A stretch of DNA of 64,000 nt from a virus. Made by a program: the position numbers and the translations under genes. Shown here piece after piece: positions 30,901 through 39,336 of this stretch. Positions within the stretch are counted from its first letter, which is position 1. Each line of letters begins with the position of its first letter. Location of the stretch: positions 139,000-202,999 of IMG/VR virus record IMGVR_UViG_3300045973_000169; one strand, 5' to 3'. The notes under the pieces were generated by a model that did no database searches, had not been told where the DNA came from, and was given only the letters and a program-made list of their open reading frames with translations.

Positions 30901-32901
30901 CTTGAAGAAATCGAGAGACATATCGAAACTAACATTCTTGCCATACAGAGCAGCTGTTTCTTGTGGCATTAATTGAGCAGCACTTCTTAGATCATGATAA
31001 GTTCCTACTTTAGTAAGGGCCTCAACACTTTGACCATAGAATGTTTTCTCAATTGTTCCTTCTCCGAATCCTCTTAATGTTCTTGCAATATCTTCTTTAG
31101 TCTGGATAACCTTAGTATTTGTTGTAACTAAACCATTAGAATGAGACATAGCTCTATCATATGAAGCAGCAGTATCTATCTGATTATTGGCAGTACCTAA
31201 CCCAACTACAGTCCCAGGTCTTAGTTCGATCCTTTCAACTTGGCTTAATGTTTTTGTATCATTATATAGGTCAAATAGAGTCTTATCACTGTGTGATTCT
31301 CCACCGATTATATATGTAGGATTCATTAATTTAGTCATAGCCTGTTTTTCACTTGGTAATCCACCCCAAGTATATCCAGTCTTTGCTTTCATCTCTATGG
31401 CTCTAGAAACCCTCATATTATCTTTTAAACCAGGGGCGAATTGGATAACCTCTTCTGTATGTGGATTTATTACCCCTAGCATTGTTGCATGCCCTTGGTC
31501 ATAAACCTGTCCATAAGCTAAAGGATTAGTCCCTTGAGCTAAATGACTCCAAACTAAAGGTAGGTTCTTATCAATATTTTCACCAAAACGTCCATGGAAT
31601 TTAAAGTCTTTCATAGATTTGAGTGAGTCGATACCATTCCCTTTAGTCATGGTTGGGAAGAATGTAGATGTCCACATAGCCCCTTGACTCTGAGAAACAT
31701 TATATCCAATGAATTCATTTATCTGTTGTTGTATTGGAGAATGGATACCTCTAAATTTATTATTAGCATTACCTCTTGCTACTTCATTCATTCCAGCTAC
31801 TGCATTAATGGCTTCTGGTTCTATTGAGTGTAGACTATTTAATGAAACATTAGACTCCATCGCTCCCCTAAGTCCAGCATTTTCCATTTCATGTAAACCA
31901 TAGATATCATTCTTTACTGTACGCCCTAACCTTTGGATCTTCGCCGGTGAGTTCCCTTCTGCCCACAATAGATGACTGCTAAGGTTTTTAAATAGTTGTT
32001 TGATGCCATGCATCTCATGGAAATCTTTAACTATTCTTTCAGCATTAGTCTTGCTCTCAATCATCTTTACATGAGCAGCAGCATCTTTCCCTTTAGTCCC
32101 TTTTCTTATAATATCATCATAATGGAGAACATCTCTTACATCTCTGGCATTCCCAGAGTTAGCTGTAATTAATGCTTTCTGATTATTAGAAATCATATCT
32201 AAGACATATTCATTATAAGACATGAATTCAGATCCAACTACATTCTTACCTTCAAGTGTTGGTCTCCTAAAGTAAGGAGCCACATAATGTGCTCCTTCTT
32301 TATTTCTTACAATCCAAGCTCCAGTCTCTTCGTCGAATTTTGCTAAAGGAACTTCTACGCTATGATTACCTATCTTTACACTTAAAGATGTACTAGCTCC
32401 AACAGCATCTTCTCTCGTAGCTGTAATCCCTAGTTTCTTTAAGTTTTCTAATACCTTAGACTGGACATCTACATTATCAATAGAATAGACACCTTTGTTT
32501 AGGTTAACTCCATGGACAGTAGATCCATTAGAGAATCTTGCTATTTCTTCAGCGGTTATATCAATTCCAGTCTCTTTGAGTCCAACACTGTTTATGCTAT
32601 TAATCTTCTCAATCATAGAAGTGTCTCTATGAGCATAAGTAGCTTTCTTCATCTCCATCCCACGCTTTAAGCCTGTGTCTATAGAGTCTGCTATATTAGA
32701 TATACGTCTCTGTAATGGGGTTTGACTTGGGTTAGTTAATGGCATAACCTTATCTAATATATTAGTTAGTTGCCCACCTAACCAACCTTCTGGCTCTCTA
32801 TTAACTTTATATAAAGTATATGCTGAAGCACCTAGTATCCCAGTCATCCCTATCTTCGGGACGATTGAATCATTGTATTGTTCATAAGGTCTATTAGACA
32901 T
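27922..32901 (-). CDS. Giant tail protein with two-barrel RNA-polymerase-like catalytic motif
   Basis: A 1659-residue protein. NADNDGD (1178-1184) equals the NADFDGD signature of RNA-polymerase catalytic barrels, with D1180, D1182 and D1184 as the metal-binding triad. RFPNIY (1139-1144) lies 39 residues before it, as the NRxPTLH segment does in beta-prime (34 before). After it come TTGSAH (1269-1274) and AIDIPAKE (1306-1313), which fit the GxxxxxH and AxDxPK segments of YonO/RdRP-type single-chain enzymes. The beta-type barrel with its lysines was not located. A hydrophobic segment lies at each end (about 16-30 and 1546-1566). The gene stands between the tape measure and hub genes, so the protein is probably packaged in the tail and ejected to transcribe early genes. 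The polymerase call is inferred from motif order. Confidence 0.75.
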   Translation of the reverse strand: MSNRPYEQYNDSIVPKIGMTGILGASAYTLYKVNREPEGWLGGQLTNILDKVMPLTNPSQTPLQRRISNIADSIDTGLKRGMEMKKATYAHRDTSMIEKINSINSVGLKETGIDITAEEIARFSNGSTVHGVNLNKGVYSIDNVDVQSKVLENLKKLGITATREDAVGASTSLSVKIGNHSVEVPLAKFDEETGAWIVRNKEGAHYVAPYFRRPTLEGKNVVGSEFMSYNEYVLDMISNNQKALITANSGNARDVRDVLHYDDIIRKGTKGKDAAAHVKMIESKTNAERIVKDFHEMHGIKQLFKNLSSHLLWAEGNSPAKIQRLGRTVKNDIYGLHEMENAGLRGAMESNVSLNSLHSIEPEAINAVAGMNEVARGNANNKFRGIHSPIQQQINEFIGYNVSQSQGAMWTSTFFPTMTKGNGIDSLKSMKDFKFHGRFGENIDKNLPLVWSHLAQGTNPLAYGQVYDQGHATMLGVINPHTEEVIQFAPGLKDNMRVSRAIEMKAKTGYTWGGLPSEKQAMTKLMNPTYIIGGESHSDKTLFDLYNDTKTLSQVERIELRPGTVVGLGTANNQIDTAASYDRAMSHSNGLVTTNTKVIQTKEDIARTLRGFGEGTIEKTFYGQSVEALTKVGTYHDLRSAAQLMPQETAALYGKNVSFDMSLDFFKKVFPSSIGKDGIDGIIAGKGAGSMLTTLQSMVAGHAYAAEKDVVLNENLTKSLSKYVGGFTGNLTQLARQGRLQFDQGAGPMKEQINLMTRLLGHMRGGSQDISYNDAADLMTDHLQSLGDKTKNINQFHIMSTIFPQESLYTQGIGHNVYRMGVNDMPYLLPSKVMEELAGSSLTDSRKILSEGQMYMNFMKDPKLAGQMEKTGVKVLNKEGLEEMLADGKIIKGGNIDDPYLMTKSFLNPDVNAKGFGVATEDGRLAYFGSGDFYQKSQYLDDEERLAVSRDVRLETQILVDAKNNGGVISSSNYQKLIDIRATGNMASKEGYLRRGAFQVEGASLDKVFADTHLINNKELIGSIEEGSKLDHLFGNTTVIDKETYASSIADELQKSYITAKDNNKTISSFLEDRFGKGNIFEKHYADIASGDKFKQVGHSIAQQSVKDYDLLHSLVQSGQHDKAASLIERAGQSTFVDRFPNIYSSSKALSFTFATDKGYVEGGKFIAFGHRLRTLMNADNDGDIAFAKFLFHTQNRSNVYDRILKEQSMSHDVINAIKENKKNSLQAIFNNESKNYFLPHADRLDDLTKAMAYSEKESVTAAWLTKRTTGSAHVRTKEMTNAMMSKIIGNSSLSEEQQMNAMIHAIDIPAKEIVQGSISSKHVEKMLGVTNKIDHMVANMGELTKEKALTGFAELQGEVGALHLYNTLNAVQNRNGEVPAFLREGSKNNVKKEFETLTNIHTMFKREGATEVENALKLLPGFTPELAKTRAAAYVEKTKGMTFTNETEAFKNMGYTTSHSYFDFIEDLKKTGHFSASESYDAVIRQHRDSEEGFFKGLLGDSNLQRHLGHESFINPELHGSIVKGISKREIYGAEQVRNLMGKITPGKVGLALGAGLVAMTALNVLGGDGTPEDINDLPSVSNPSFGDSHRGYMGTPRQMGSSMGNNMHMGLLTDRRENHNDSISSISAAFGGRLNNTVSVRSDGTDPYKSDMHQYRG

Positions 32902-32903
32902 TG

Positions 32904-35900
32904 TTAATACCCATAACTAAACTGTGAGTGGATTAGATCACCATATTGAGACTGTGATCTTTGTAAGTAATCTGCATGTCCATTTGTTTCGATATCTATA
33001 CTTGTCATAGTATTCGGTGACATGGTTGGGAACATCTGTATATTTGAAGCTCTATCATCTTGTATTATATATGAAACTATTCTGTTAATAGTTGAATTTG
33101 TTGTTGATCCTGCTGACTTTAATTGGTGTGATGCTAAATTAGCACCATGATCAAATACTGCTTCTCTCAATTTATTATCAAAGAAACCATAATCTTGTAT
33201 ATTCTCTCCACCTTCTTTAAGTGCTAATAACTCTACATTTTCAATATTAACATCAGGGGAATAGCCTATCCAATCTTCTTTAGGCATATCATGAGACTTC
33301 ATATATTCTCTTACATACCTAGCTCTTATCCAATCAGCTTTATTAGCATTTCCTCCAGTTTCATTCATATACATCTTACTCTCTTGACCTGACATTCCCC
33401 AACCTTCGGTTTCCTGTAGGTTCATATAAGCTTGTTGTACATTTATATCATCTGAAGATTCAGCTAACTTCTTGCTCCATATTGCATTGTATAATCTTCT
33501 AGCACCTCTAGGGATATACTTCATGATCTTCCCGCGTTTCTTTGGGTCAGGCTCATTAGCAAATCTAGAGTAATAAGCTCTTTCATTTTCAGGCAAAGCA
33601 GCTAATTCATCTCTTGTATTATCATCAGTTGGGTCAGCCCCTATCATTGTAGAACGCCACATATTATGATAGTAAGTTGCATCTTCTTCATTGCCAGTTT
33701 TAGATGCTTGTACTGCTAACATCTTATATTTGACATATTTAAGAATATCCCAATACTCTTGGTTTTGTCTTCTTTCAACAGTGAATCCTGGTAGGTGATC
33801 TACACCAAACCATTGGTGCATAAAAGAAGATATAGCAGGAGCCAATAGATGTTGGATAGGGTGTGACCATAACTTAACTTCACGGTTAAATACTTGGTTA
33901 GTTAAGTAATTATCTAAATAGTCTTTTTTAGGGATTAACTTATTAGCCCAGAAGGTCTGGTCATTAGAAATAGTCCCCCAGTATTTAGCCATTGCTCTCC
34001 CAGCATATCCAACTTCATCCTGTTGCATATTGAATTCTGAAAGATTTCCAGTATTAGTTCTTGCTGCTCCTGCTTCTATTAGATCTGAACTAAGATCTCC
34101 TATTAATGCTTCAGTCCCAGATTCAGAATTATTCATCTGATCTGCAGATGGAGCTTGAAAAGAAATACTCTGACCAATGCCAATACGTGATGCTATAATT
34201 TGTGATGTCCTTGCTCTTGCCTCTTCTGCTGCTCTTGCTAATTCTGATGTTGAACTAAACTTTTCTTTTAATAGTAAATTAGCTCTTATATCCGCTTCTG
34301 AGGTTGAAACACCAGCGATCCTATAGCGAGTATCATCACCTTCAAGAGTAAAGCTTCCTGACTCATCTACGGAGCTTACAGTGCCATTAACTGTATCAGT
34401 ATTTAGTCTATAGTCGTACTCTGATTTAGATGTATAAAGTTTATCTTTGAGTTGTCTTACTTGGTCTAATGTTTCATAGAATCTTTGCTCATCGCCTAAA
34501 GATAATTGGTCTTGTAATGTTTGATGCATTACTTTATGAGATTGATTTCTAAACTCTTGTGTAAATGGAGCTATGGACTGTAATATCTCTAGCTTTTCAG
34601 GATCAGGATATTGTTCTAGTTCTTTCCCTTTTAATTCTGGGTAAAGATTCTCCCAACCTTTTCTTGTAGAATATAACCATCCTAAAGGAGTATTATCAAA
34701 TGTAGTCCCATGAGTTACATCATTAGTATATCTTTTAAATGCATCTTTCTTAGTGCTTTCTTGAGGGATCCAAGATACACCATTAAGTTCATTTGGTAAG
34801 TCATTGATTTTCCAATCCTTCATAGGATATGGGAATATACGTCTTAAGAATTCTCCACCTACTCCAGAAATATCTCCTAGCTTCCATCCCCACATCTGTT
34901 GAGCTGGGTTATAGAACTCTCCTGCATTTTCTTTATAAGGAACAAACTGATCTGTAGATTCACCAGTTATATATTGTTTCGCAGTCTCATATGCGAATCC
35001 AGTGAAACCAATTAAGTCATGGTATTGTCTAGACCATCTATCCATAAGATCTTTATTAGATCCTTCTGACTGCATCCCAATAGCTCTAGCTAATTCCATA
35101 TTAGATGCACCAGCGCCCCTCATCCCAATTGTAGTAGGAGTATAAGGTTGAGGTTGTGTCCCTTGACTAGTTAGTTCATGATATACTCTAGTTGGTTTAA
35201 TTAAACGTCCTATTGTTGCTGCTATAGGTTGACCAATTAAAGGGATGTTTGCCCCAAGTGGAGCTGACTCATATACTGGCTGATCTAACTTATGATAATT
35301 CTCTAAGATGTATGGTTTATATAATCCAAATGTTGCATTATGTAAAGCTCTCTCCCAATAGTTAGGATATACAACTCCTCTATTCTCATAGTCAGATTCA
35401 ATTACACTAAACATATGCTTTCTAAATTGGATAGGAGTTCCACCCTCATAAGGAGAAGAAGACAATAACCAACCTCTATACTTACGAACTGCTACTTCCT
35501 TATCACCAGCATACTCAGCTTTTCTTTCTTGATATGTTTTATTAGAACCTAAAACCCCAGGGAGAAATGGTAACATTGGTACCATCATAGCTGCGAAAAT
35601 AGCCTTCTTAGGATTTCTTAGTGCCCAACCTGCATATCTTTCAAAGTGAGTTTTAGTTAAAGCACCAGCATAAGCTTCTGTTCTTAGAGCATTTTTTATG
35701 AAACTATTCTTACCGAACCTAGTCCCAACATTTCTTAGATATTGCTTTATACCAACTGGGCCTTTATTGTAAAGGTATTCTCCAATTTTAAAGAATGAAG
35801 TTGCTGTTAGTGCAGGAGCTAATATGCCTAACCTAGTAGATCCTGGAGCCACTTTTTCTTGCTTCTTTGTCAGTCTTGTGAATCCAGTTATATCTGATAT

Positions 35901-38750
35901 CTTACTATAAAGTAATGTAGCTCCTTCGAAAGCTTTGATAGGCCCCATAGTTAAAGGTCCACGACCAGTAGGACTCATTGTTATTGCACCTAGTAAATGG
36001 TCAGTAAGTCTGAAAGCTTCCCATGCAGCCATTACAGGCAGTGCACGTTTAAGCCCAAACTTAACTCCATACTCTAAGAAGCCCATATTATGAGTATAAG
36101 TTGCTAATCCTAAATGAGGTCTATTGATAACTCCAAGAGCTTTACCCGCTAATCCTTTGATAAGACTATTTGATGACTTTAATTTAGATGCAACCTTATC
36201 AAGTTTATTGCTATCAATCCCAAAGAATCCAAGTTCAAAAGGAGATTCCATAAACCTATTCCATCTATCAAGCATGAACGTTCTAGTAGGAACACCTATC
36301 TCTCTATATCTATTTTTTATATTCTGATATGTATGTCCTGGAAGAAGTATCTGATCTACTTGAGCCAAGGTTTTTGTATTAGCTGAACCTTTAGGCATCC
36401 AGTCACTAAATATATTAGCGCTCTCTCCTACACCTTTGGGTCCTAACTCAAGATTAAATTGGGTTTTCTTATACATACTCCAGAGCCATTTCCACTCTGG
36501 GTTATTTTTAATAGATGCAGGTATCTCTTGTTTCTTCATCCATTCAGCACTAGAAGGCCAAACTGCTCTTCCTGATTTAATTTGTTGATGTTGCATTTCC
36601 CAATAAGTAGTTGGATTTGTTATATGATTTTCACCATATCCTTTCCCGAATCTATTTATTGAGTTAACTCCTGACATGTTAGCATGTCTTGTATTCCTTA
36701 GCTTAAATGTAAATGGCAGAGTTAGTTGTTCAGTTTTTTGTAATACTCCACCTTCAAGTGTGTCTTGAGCATAAACAATCATTGCTCCATTATCTGCTGT
36801 AGCAAATCTTATTTCTTTAGAAACAATCTTCTTGGCACTTGAACTTATTTGGTCTTTCGGTGTAAGCCAAGACTCAAGTTTATTATAATCCTGTTCTGGT
36901 ATTAGTCTTTTCGAGTTCTCTAATATATCAGTAAAGTCAACTCCATGGACATAATCTCTTGTCCCATCTATCCCAATAGATTTGCCATCTCTGATTGTTT
37001 TGAAGACCTTATCATATTTTCTAATCTTCCCTTCAATAGCGGCTCCTTTTTTATCACCACGGAACCAATCTATAGTACCACCTACCTGTAAGACTCTAGT
37101 GATATTATGAGAACCTTCGATTGTCTTAAGTCCTCTAAACATAGTATCAGTGATATTCTTTCTTGAGAAATCAAATGTTGCTTTATTGTTTAAAAGTCTT
37201 GGAGACATGATCTTACTATAAGCTCCAACTCCATATAAAAATGCACCAACCCCAGTTACTCCTTTAGCAATCGTAGCAACCTGAACAAATGAGTTATGTT
37301 TATCTTCAAAGAATGTACTGTAATTAGGAGCATGTGGGAGCCCAAGATTGTTAATCTTCATCTTATCAGAGAAAGGACTTAATGAATCGTCCCCTCTTAA
37401 TCCATAGGTAGCTAACAGTCCTAGCCCTACTATGGTACCCATTGCACCCCATCTTAACTTATTAGCCCCTTTAAAGGCTTCAGTCATCTGACCTGCCATT
37501 TTAGAACCTTCAAACATAGATGGATATTTTGAGTAAGATTCTAGTATTGGCTTTAATTGGTGAGTTAGATCTTCTATTATTGGGCTAAGTTTATTTTCTG
37601 ATTGTAATAATTTAGATAAGTTGCCATGAACATCGCCTTTAATTATCTGGTCAACAGTTATTCCTGCCTTATTTAACTGGCTAAGAATAGCTTTCTCTAT
37701 TTGTTTCTCAGTACTTACATCTAGTCCTGCAGCATGGCCTTGGACTAAATCTTTTCCAAAGTGTTTAGATACAATAGCAGCAGCCTTCTCCGCACTATAT
37801 CCACCAGCATACTGGAACTCTTCAAAATTTAAAGGTACACGTCCAGGTCTCCCTGTCGCTGCAGCAGCAACTGGATTATATCCAATCCTAAACATATTAC
37901 CAAGCTCAGGATTCTCTTTCCCAAGCTGGTATAAGAATGCTTTGTATGCTCTCTCAACCTCATCTGTTTGGATTATCCCTTGCTGATATGCAGTATAAAG
38001 AGCTTTAGCTTCATCAGCAGCTCCCATCTTAACTAGCTCTGACATATATAAGTTAATATCGAAATAAGGATTCCATGCTCCTAATCTAACTGGAGCTTCC
38101 TTAGTTCCCATCTTAAGCATATTAACTACATTCTTCTTTAAGAATCCTTGGAACTGTTCATATGTAAAGTCACCAGCATACTCGACGCCTTCTTTCTTAA
38201 AGATGCCTTCTAGTGCTCCAGCTTTACTCTTTATTAATTTACCATCTTTCACACTAAAGTCTTTAGATTTTAATCCTAAGTCTAAGTTTCCTTTAGCAAT
38301 AAATATATGCCCACCATTCTCAGTAGGGAGTTTAAATAGAGCATCCATTTGAGATACTTGGCTTGGCAGTATTCTCTTCTTATACCAATCTAATTTCCCA
38401 CCCTGTAACTTAGACCAAGATGCACCAAATAAACTTTCTAGATCTCGCTCTGAATGTTTTGGAATTAGATAAGATTCTACCTGTCCGAACCCTTTAAGAT
38501 GTCTTACATACTTAGAGTCTGGATTAACAAAGTCTGGGAGTTTATGTCTATTATTAAAATCAATCCCATAATGTTTAATAGTATTAGTCTGACCATCATG
38601 AATAGCAAACTGAGTTACATCAACGTGACCGAAGTGTAAGAATGCATCAGTAGGATTTAATACAGTTGTACGACCAAGCTTATCATAAGCCTTAGTTAAA
38701 CCAGTATTTAATCCTATTGTTTCAAAGTCTACTATTAATCTTCTAGACAT
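32904..38750 (-). CDS. Tape-measure-position giant protein with N-terminal DEDDh exonuclease and SNase-like domain
   Basis: A 1948-residue protein in the tape-measure position, after the tail-assembly chaperones. Residues 1-360 read as a DEDDh exonuclease: VDFETIGL (D8, E10) is Exo I, NPYFDINLY (D231) Exo II, and GHAAGLD (H339, D344) Exo III, with the H-x4-D spacing of the DnaQ family. Insertions lengthen the fold. Hydrophobic segments occur near 433-455, 489-512, 902-925 and 1046-1067, as in tape measures that form a channel. Residues of about 1450 to 1610 show an SNase-like OB fold (GTVSSVDESGSF, R1477, E1485, then SDLIEAGAA). The start shares a TAATG overlap with the chaperone gene. A helix of the full length would span roughly 290 nm, but the enzyme domains make that an upper bound. 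Confidence 0.8.
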   Translation of the reverse strand: MSRRLIVDFETIGLNTGLTKAYDKLGRTTVLNPTDAFLHFGHVDVTQFAIHDGQTNTIKHYGIDFNNRHKLPDFVNPDSKYVRHLKGFGQVESYLIPKHSERDLESLFGASWSKLQGGKLDWYKKRILPSQVSQMDALFKLPTENGGHIFIAKGNLDLGLKSKDFSVKDGKLIKSKAGALEGIFKKEGVEYAGDFTYEQFQGFLKKNVVNMLKMGTKEAPVRLGAWNPYFDINLYMSELVKMGAADEAKALYTAYQQGIIQTDEVERAYKAFLYQLGKENPELGNMFRIGYNPVAAAATGRPGRVPLNFEEFQYAGGYSAEKAAAIVSKHFGKDLVQGHAAGLDVSTEKQIEKAILSQLNKAGITVDQIIKGDVHGNLSKLLQSENKLSPIIEDLTHQLKPILESYSKYPSMFEGSKMAGQMTEAFKGANKLRWGAMGTIVGLGLLATYGLRGDDSLSPFSDKMKINNLGLPHAPNYSTFFEDKHNSFVQVATIAKGVTGVGAFLYGVGAYSKIMSPRLLNNKATFDFSRKNITDTMFRGLKTIEGSHNITRVLQVGGTIDWFRGDKKGAAIEGKIRKYDKVFKTIRDGKSIGIDGTRDYVHGVDFTDILENSKRLIPEQDYNKLESWLTPKDQISSSAKKIVSKEIRFATADNGAMIVYAQDTLEGGVLQKTEQLTLPFTFKLRNTRHANMSGVNSINRFGKGYGENHITNPTTYWEMQHQQIKSGRAVWPSSAEWMKKQEIPASIKNNPEWKWLWSMYKKTQFNLELGPKGVGESANIFSDWMPKGSANTKTLAQVDQILLPGHTYQNIKNRYREIGVPTRTFMLDRWNRFMESPFELGFFGIDSNKLDKVASKLKSSNSLIKGLAGKALGVINRPHLGLATYTHNMGFLEYGVKFGLKRALPVMAAWEAFRLTDHLLGAITMSPTGRGPLTMGPIKAFEGATLLYSKISDITGFTRLTKKQEKVAPGSTRLGILAPALTATSFFKIGEYLYNKGPVGIKQYLRNVGTRFGKNSFIKNALRTEAYAGALTKTHFERYAGWALRNPKKAIFAAMMVPMLPFLPGVLGSNKTYQERKAEYAGDKEVAVRKYRGWLLSSSPYEGGTPIQFRKHMFSVIESDYENRGVVYPNYWERALHNATFGLYKPYILENYHKLDQPVYESAPLGANIPLIGQPIAATIGRLIKPTRVYHELTSQGTQPQPYTPTTIGMRGAGASNMELARAIGMQSEGSNKDLMDRWSRQYHDLIGFTGFAYETAKQYITGESTDQFVPYKENAGEFYNPAQQMWGWKLGDISGVGGEFLRRIFPYPMKDWKINDLPNELNGVSWIPQESTKKDAFKRYTNDVTHGTTFDNTPLGWLYSTRKGWENLYPELKGKELEQYPDPEKLEILQSIAPFTQEFRNQSHKVMHQTLQDQLSLGDEQRFYETLDQVRQLKDKLYTSKSEYDYRLNTDTVNGTVSSVDESGSFTLEGDDTRYRIAGVSTSEADIRANLLLKEKFSSTSELARAAEEARARTSQIIASRIGIGQSISFQAPSADQMNNSESGTEALIGDLSSDLIEAGAARTNTGNLSEFNMQQDEVGYAGRAMAKYWGTISNDQTFWANKLIPKKDYLDNYLTNQVFNREVKLWSHPIQHLLAPAISSFMHQWFGVDHLPGFTVERRQNQEYWDILKYVKYKMLAVQASKTGNEEDATYYHNMWRSTMIGADPTDDNTRDELAALPENERAYYSRFANEPDPKKRGKIMKYIPRGARRLYNAIWSKKLAESSDDINVQQAYMNLQETEGWGMSGQESKMYMNETGGNANKADWIRARYVREYMKSHDMPKEDWIGYSPDVNIENVELLALKEGGENIQDYGFFDNKLREAVFDHGANLASHQLKSAGSTTNSTINRIVSYIIQDDRASNIQMFPTMSPNTMTSIDIETNGHADYLQRSQSQYGDLIHSQFSYGY

Positions 38751-39322
38751 TATAAGTATCCATTCTCGTCATCACTCTTCTGTAATGCAATTTTAAGAGA
38801 CTCAAGCATTTCTTTAGTAATACCTTTAACCCCAGTTTTAATCTTAGGATTACTTTTTACATTTTCTTGTTTAATATGTTCTCTTAATTTAGTTGTATCT
38901 ATTAGTGGTTGATGGTCTACCATCTCTGCAAATGCTAATAGCTCAAGTAACTCATTAAGAGTCTTAAGCTTTAGTTCATCTAATCTATAATTTGGTTGGG
39001 TAGAAACGATCTTTGCATAAATAGGATAATATGTATTAGATGTTAGAGTCTTACGGATATTATCTATCTCATCAGGAAACTGTTCTTTCTTTAATATTAC
39101 TCCGGATAACTTAAATGAAGTATAAACTATTAATGGAATAGTCCCTGCAGAAAGATCTTTATCTGCATATTTATTATCTGTTATTAGATTAAATATATAT
39201 TCTTCTAGATAAGGATTACTTTCTTGTTTAAGAGCAAAGTAGAACCTGTCTGCTTCTTCAGCAGATATAGTCCTAAACTCTATATCTAGATTATCTATAG
39301 TAGGAATTTTAAAATATTTCAT
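38750..39322 (-). CDS. Second tail assembly chaperone-like protein
   Basis: A 190-residue helical protein immediately upstream of the tape-measure gene and overlapping it by one base (TAATG), the usual position of the second tail assembly chaperone. Its segment FRTISAEEADRFYFALKQ followed by LEEYIFNLI parallels FKKLSWAEFRDIRAKK and HDYILNTCI in the 134-residue gene, so the two look related. In many phages the two chaperones are joined by a -1 frameshift. Here they are separate genes with a homing endonuclease between them, and this one has its own AAGGAT site. Function is assigned from position and this similarity. Confidence 0.72.
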   Translation of the reverse strand: MKYFKIPTIDNLDIEFRTISAEEADRFYFALKQESNPYLEEYIFNLITDNKYADKDLSAGTIPLIVYTSFKLSGVILKKEQFPDEIDNIRKTLTSNTYYPIYAKIVSTQPNYRLDELKLKTLNELLELLAFAEMVDHQPLIDTTKLREHIKQENVKSNPKIKTGVKGITKEMLESLKIALQKSDDENGYL

Positions 39323-39336
39323 GAATGGCTATATCC

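Noticed and set aside
32980-33010. A second DxE (SIDIETNG) near the C-terminus of the 1948-residue protein
   Set aside because: It resembles Exo I of DnaQ but no Exo II or Exo III can follow in the remaining residues, so it is taken as chance.
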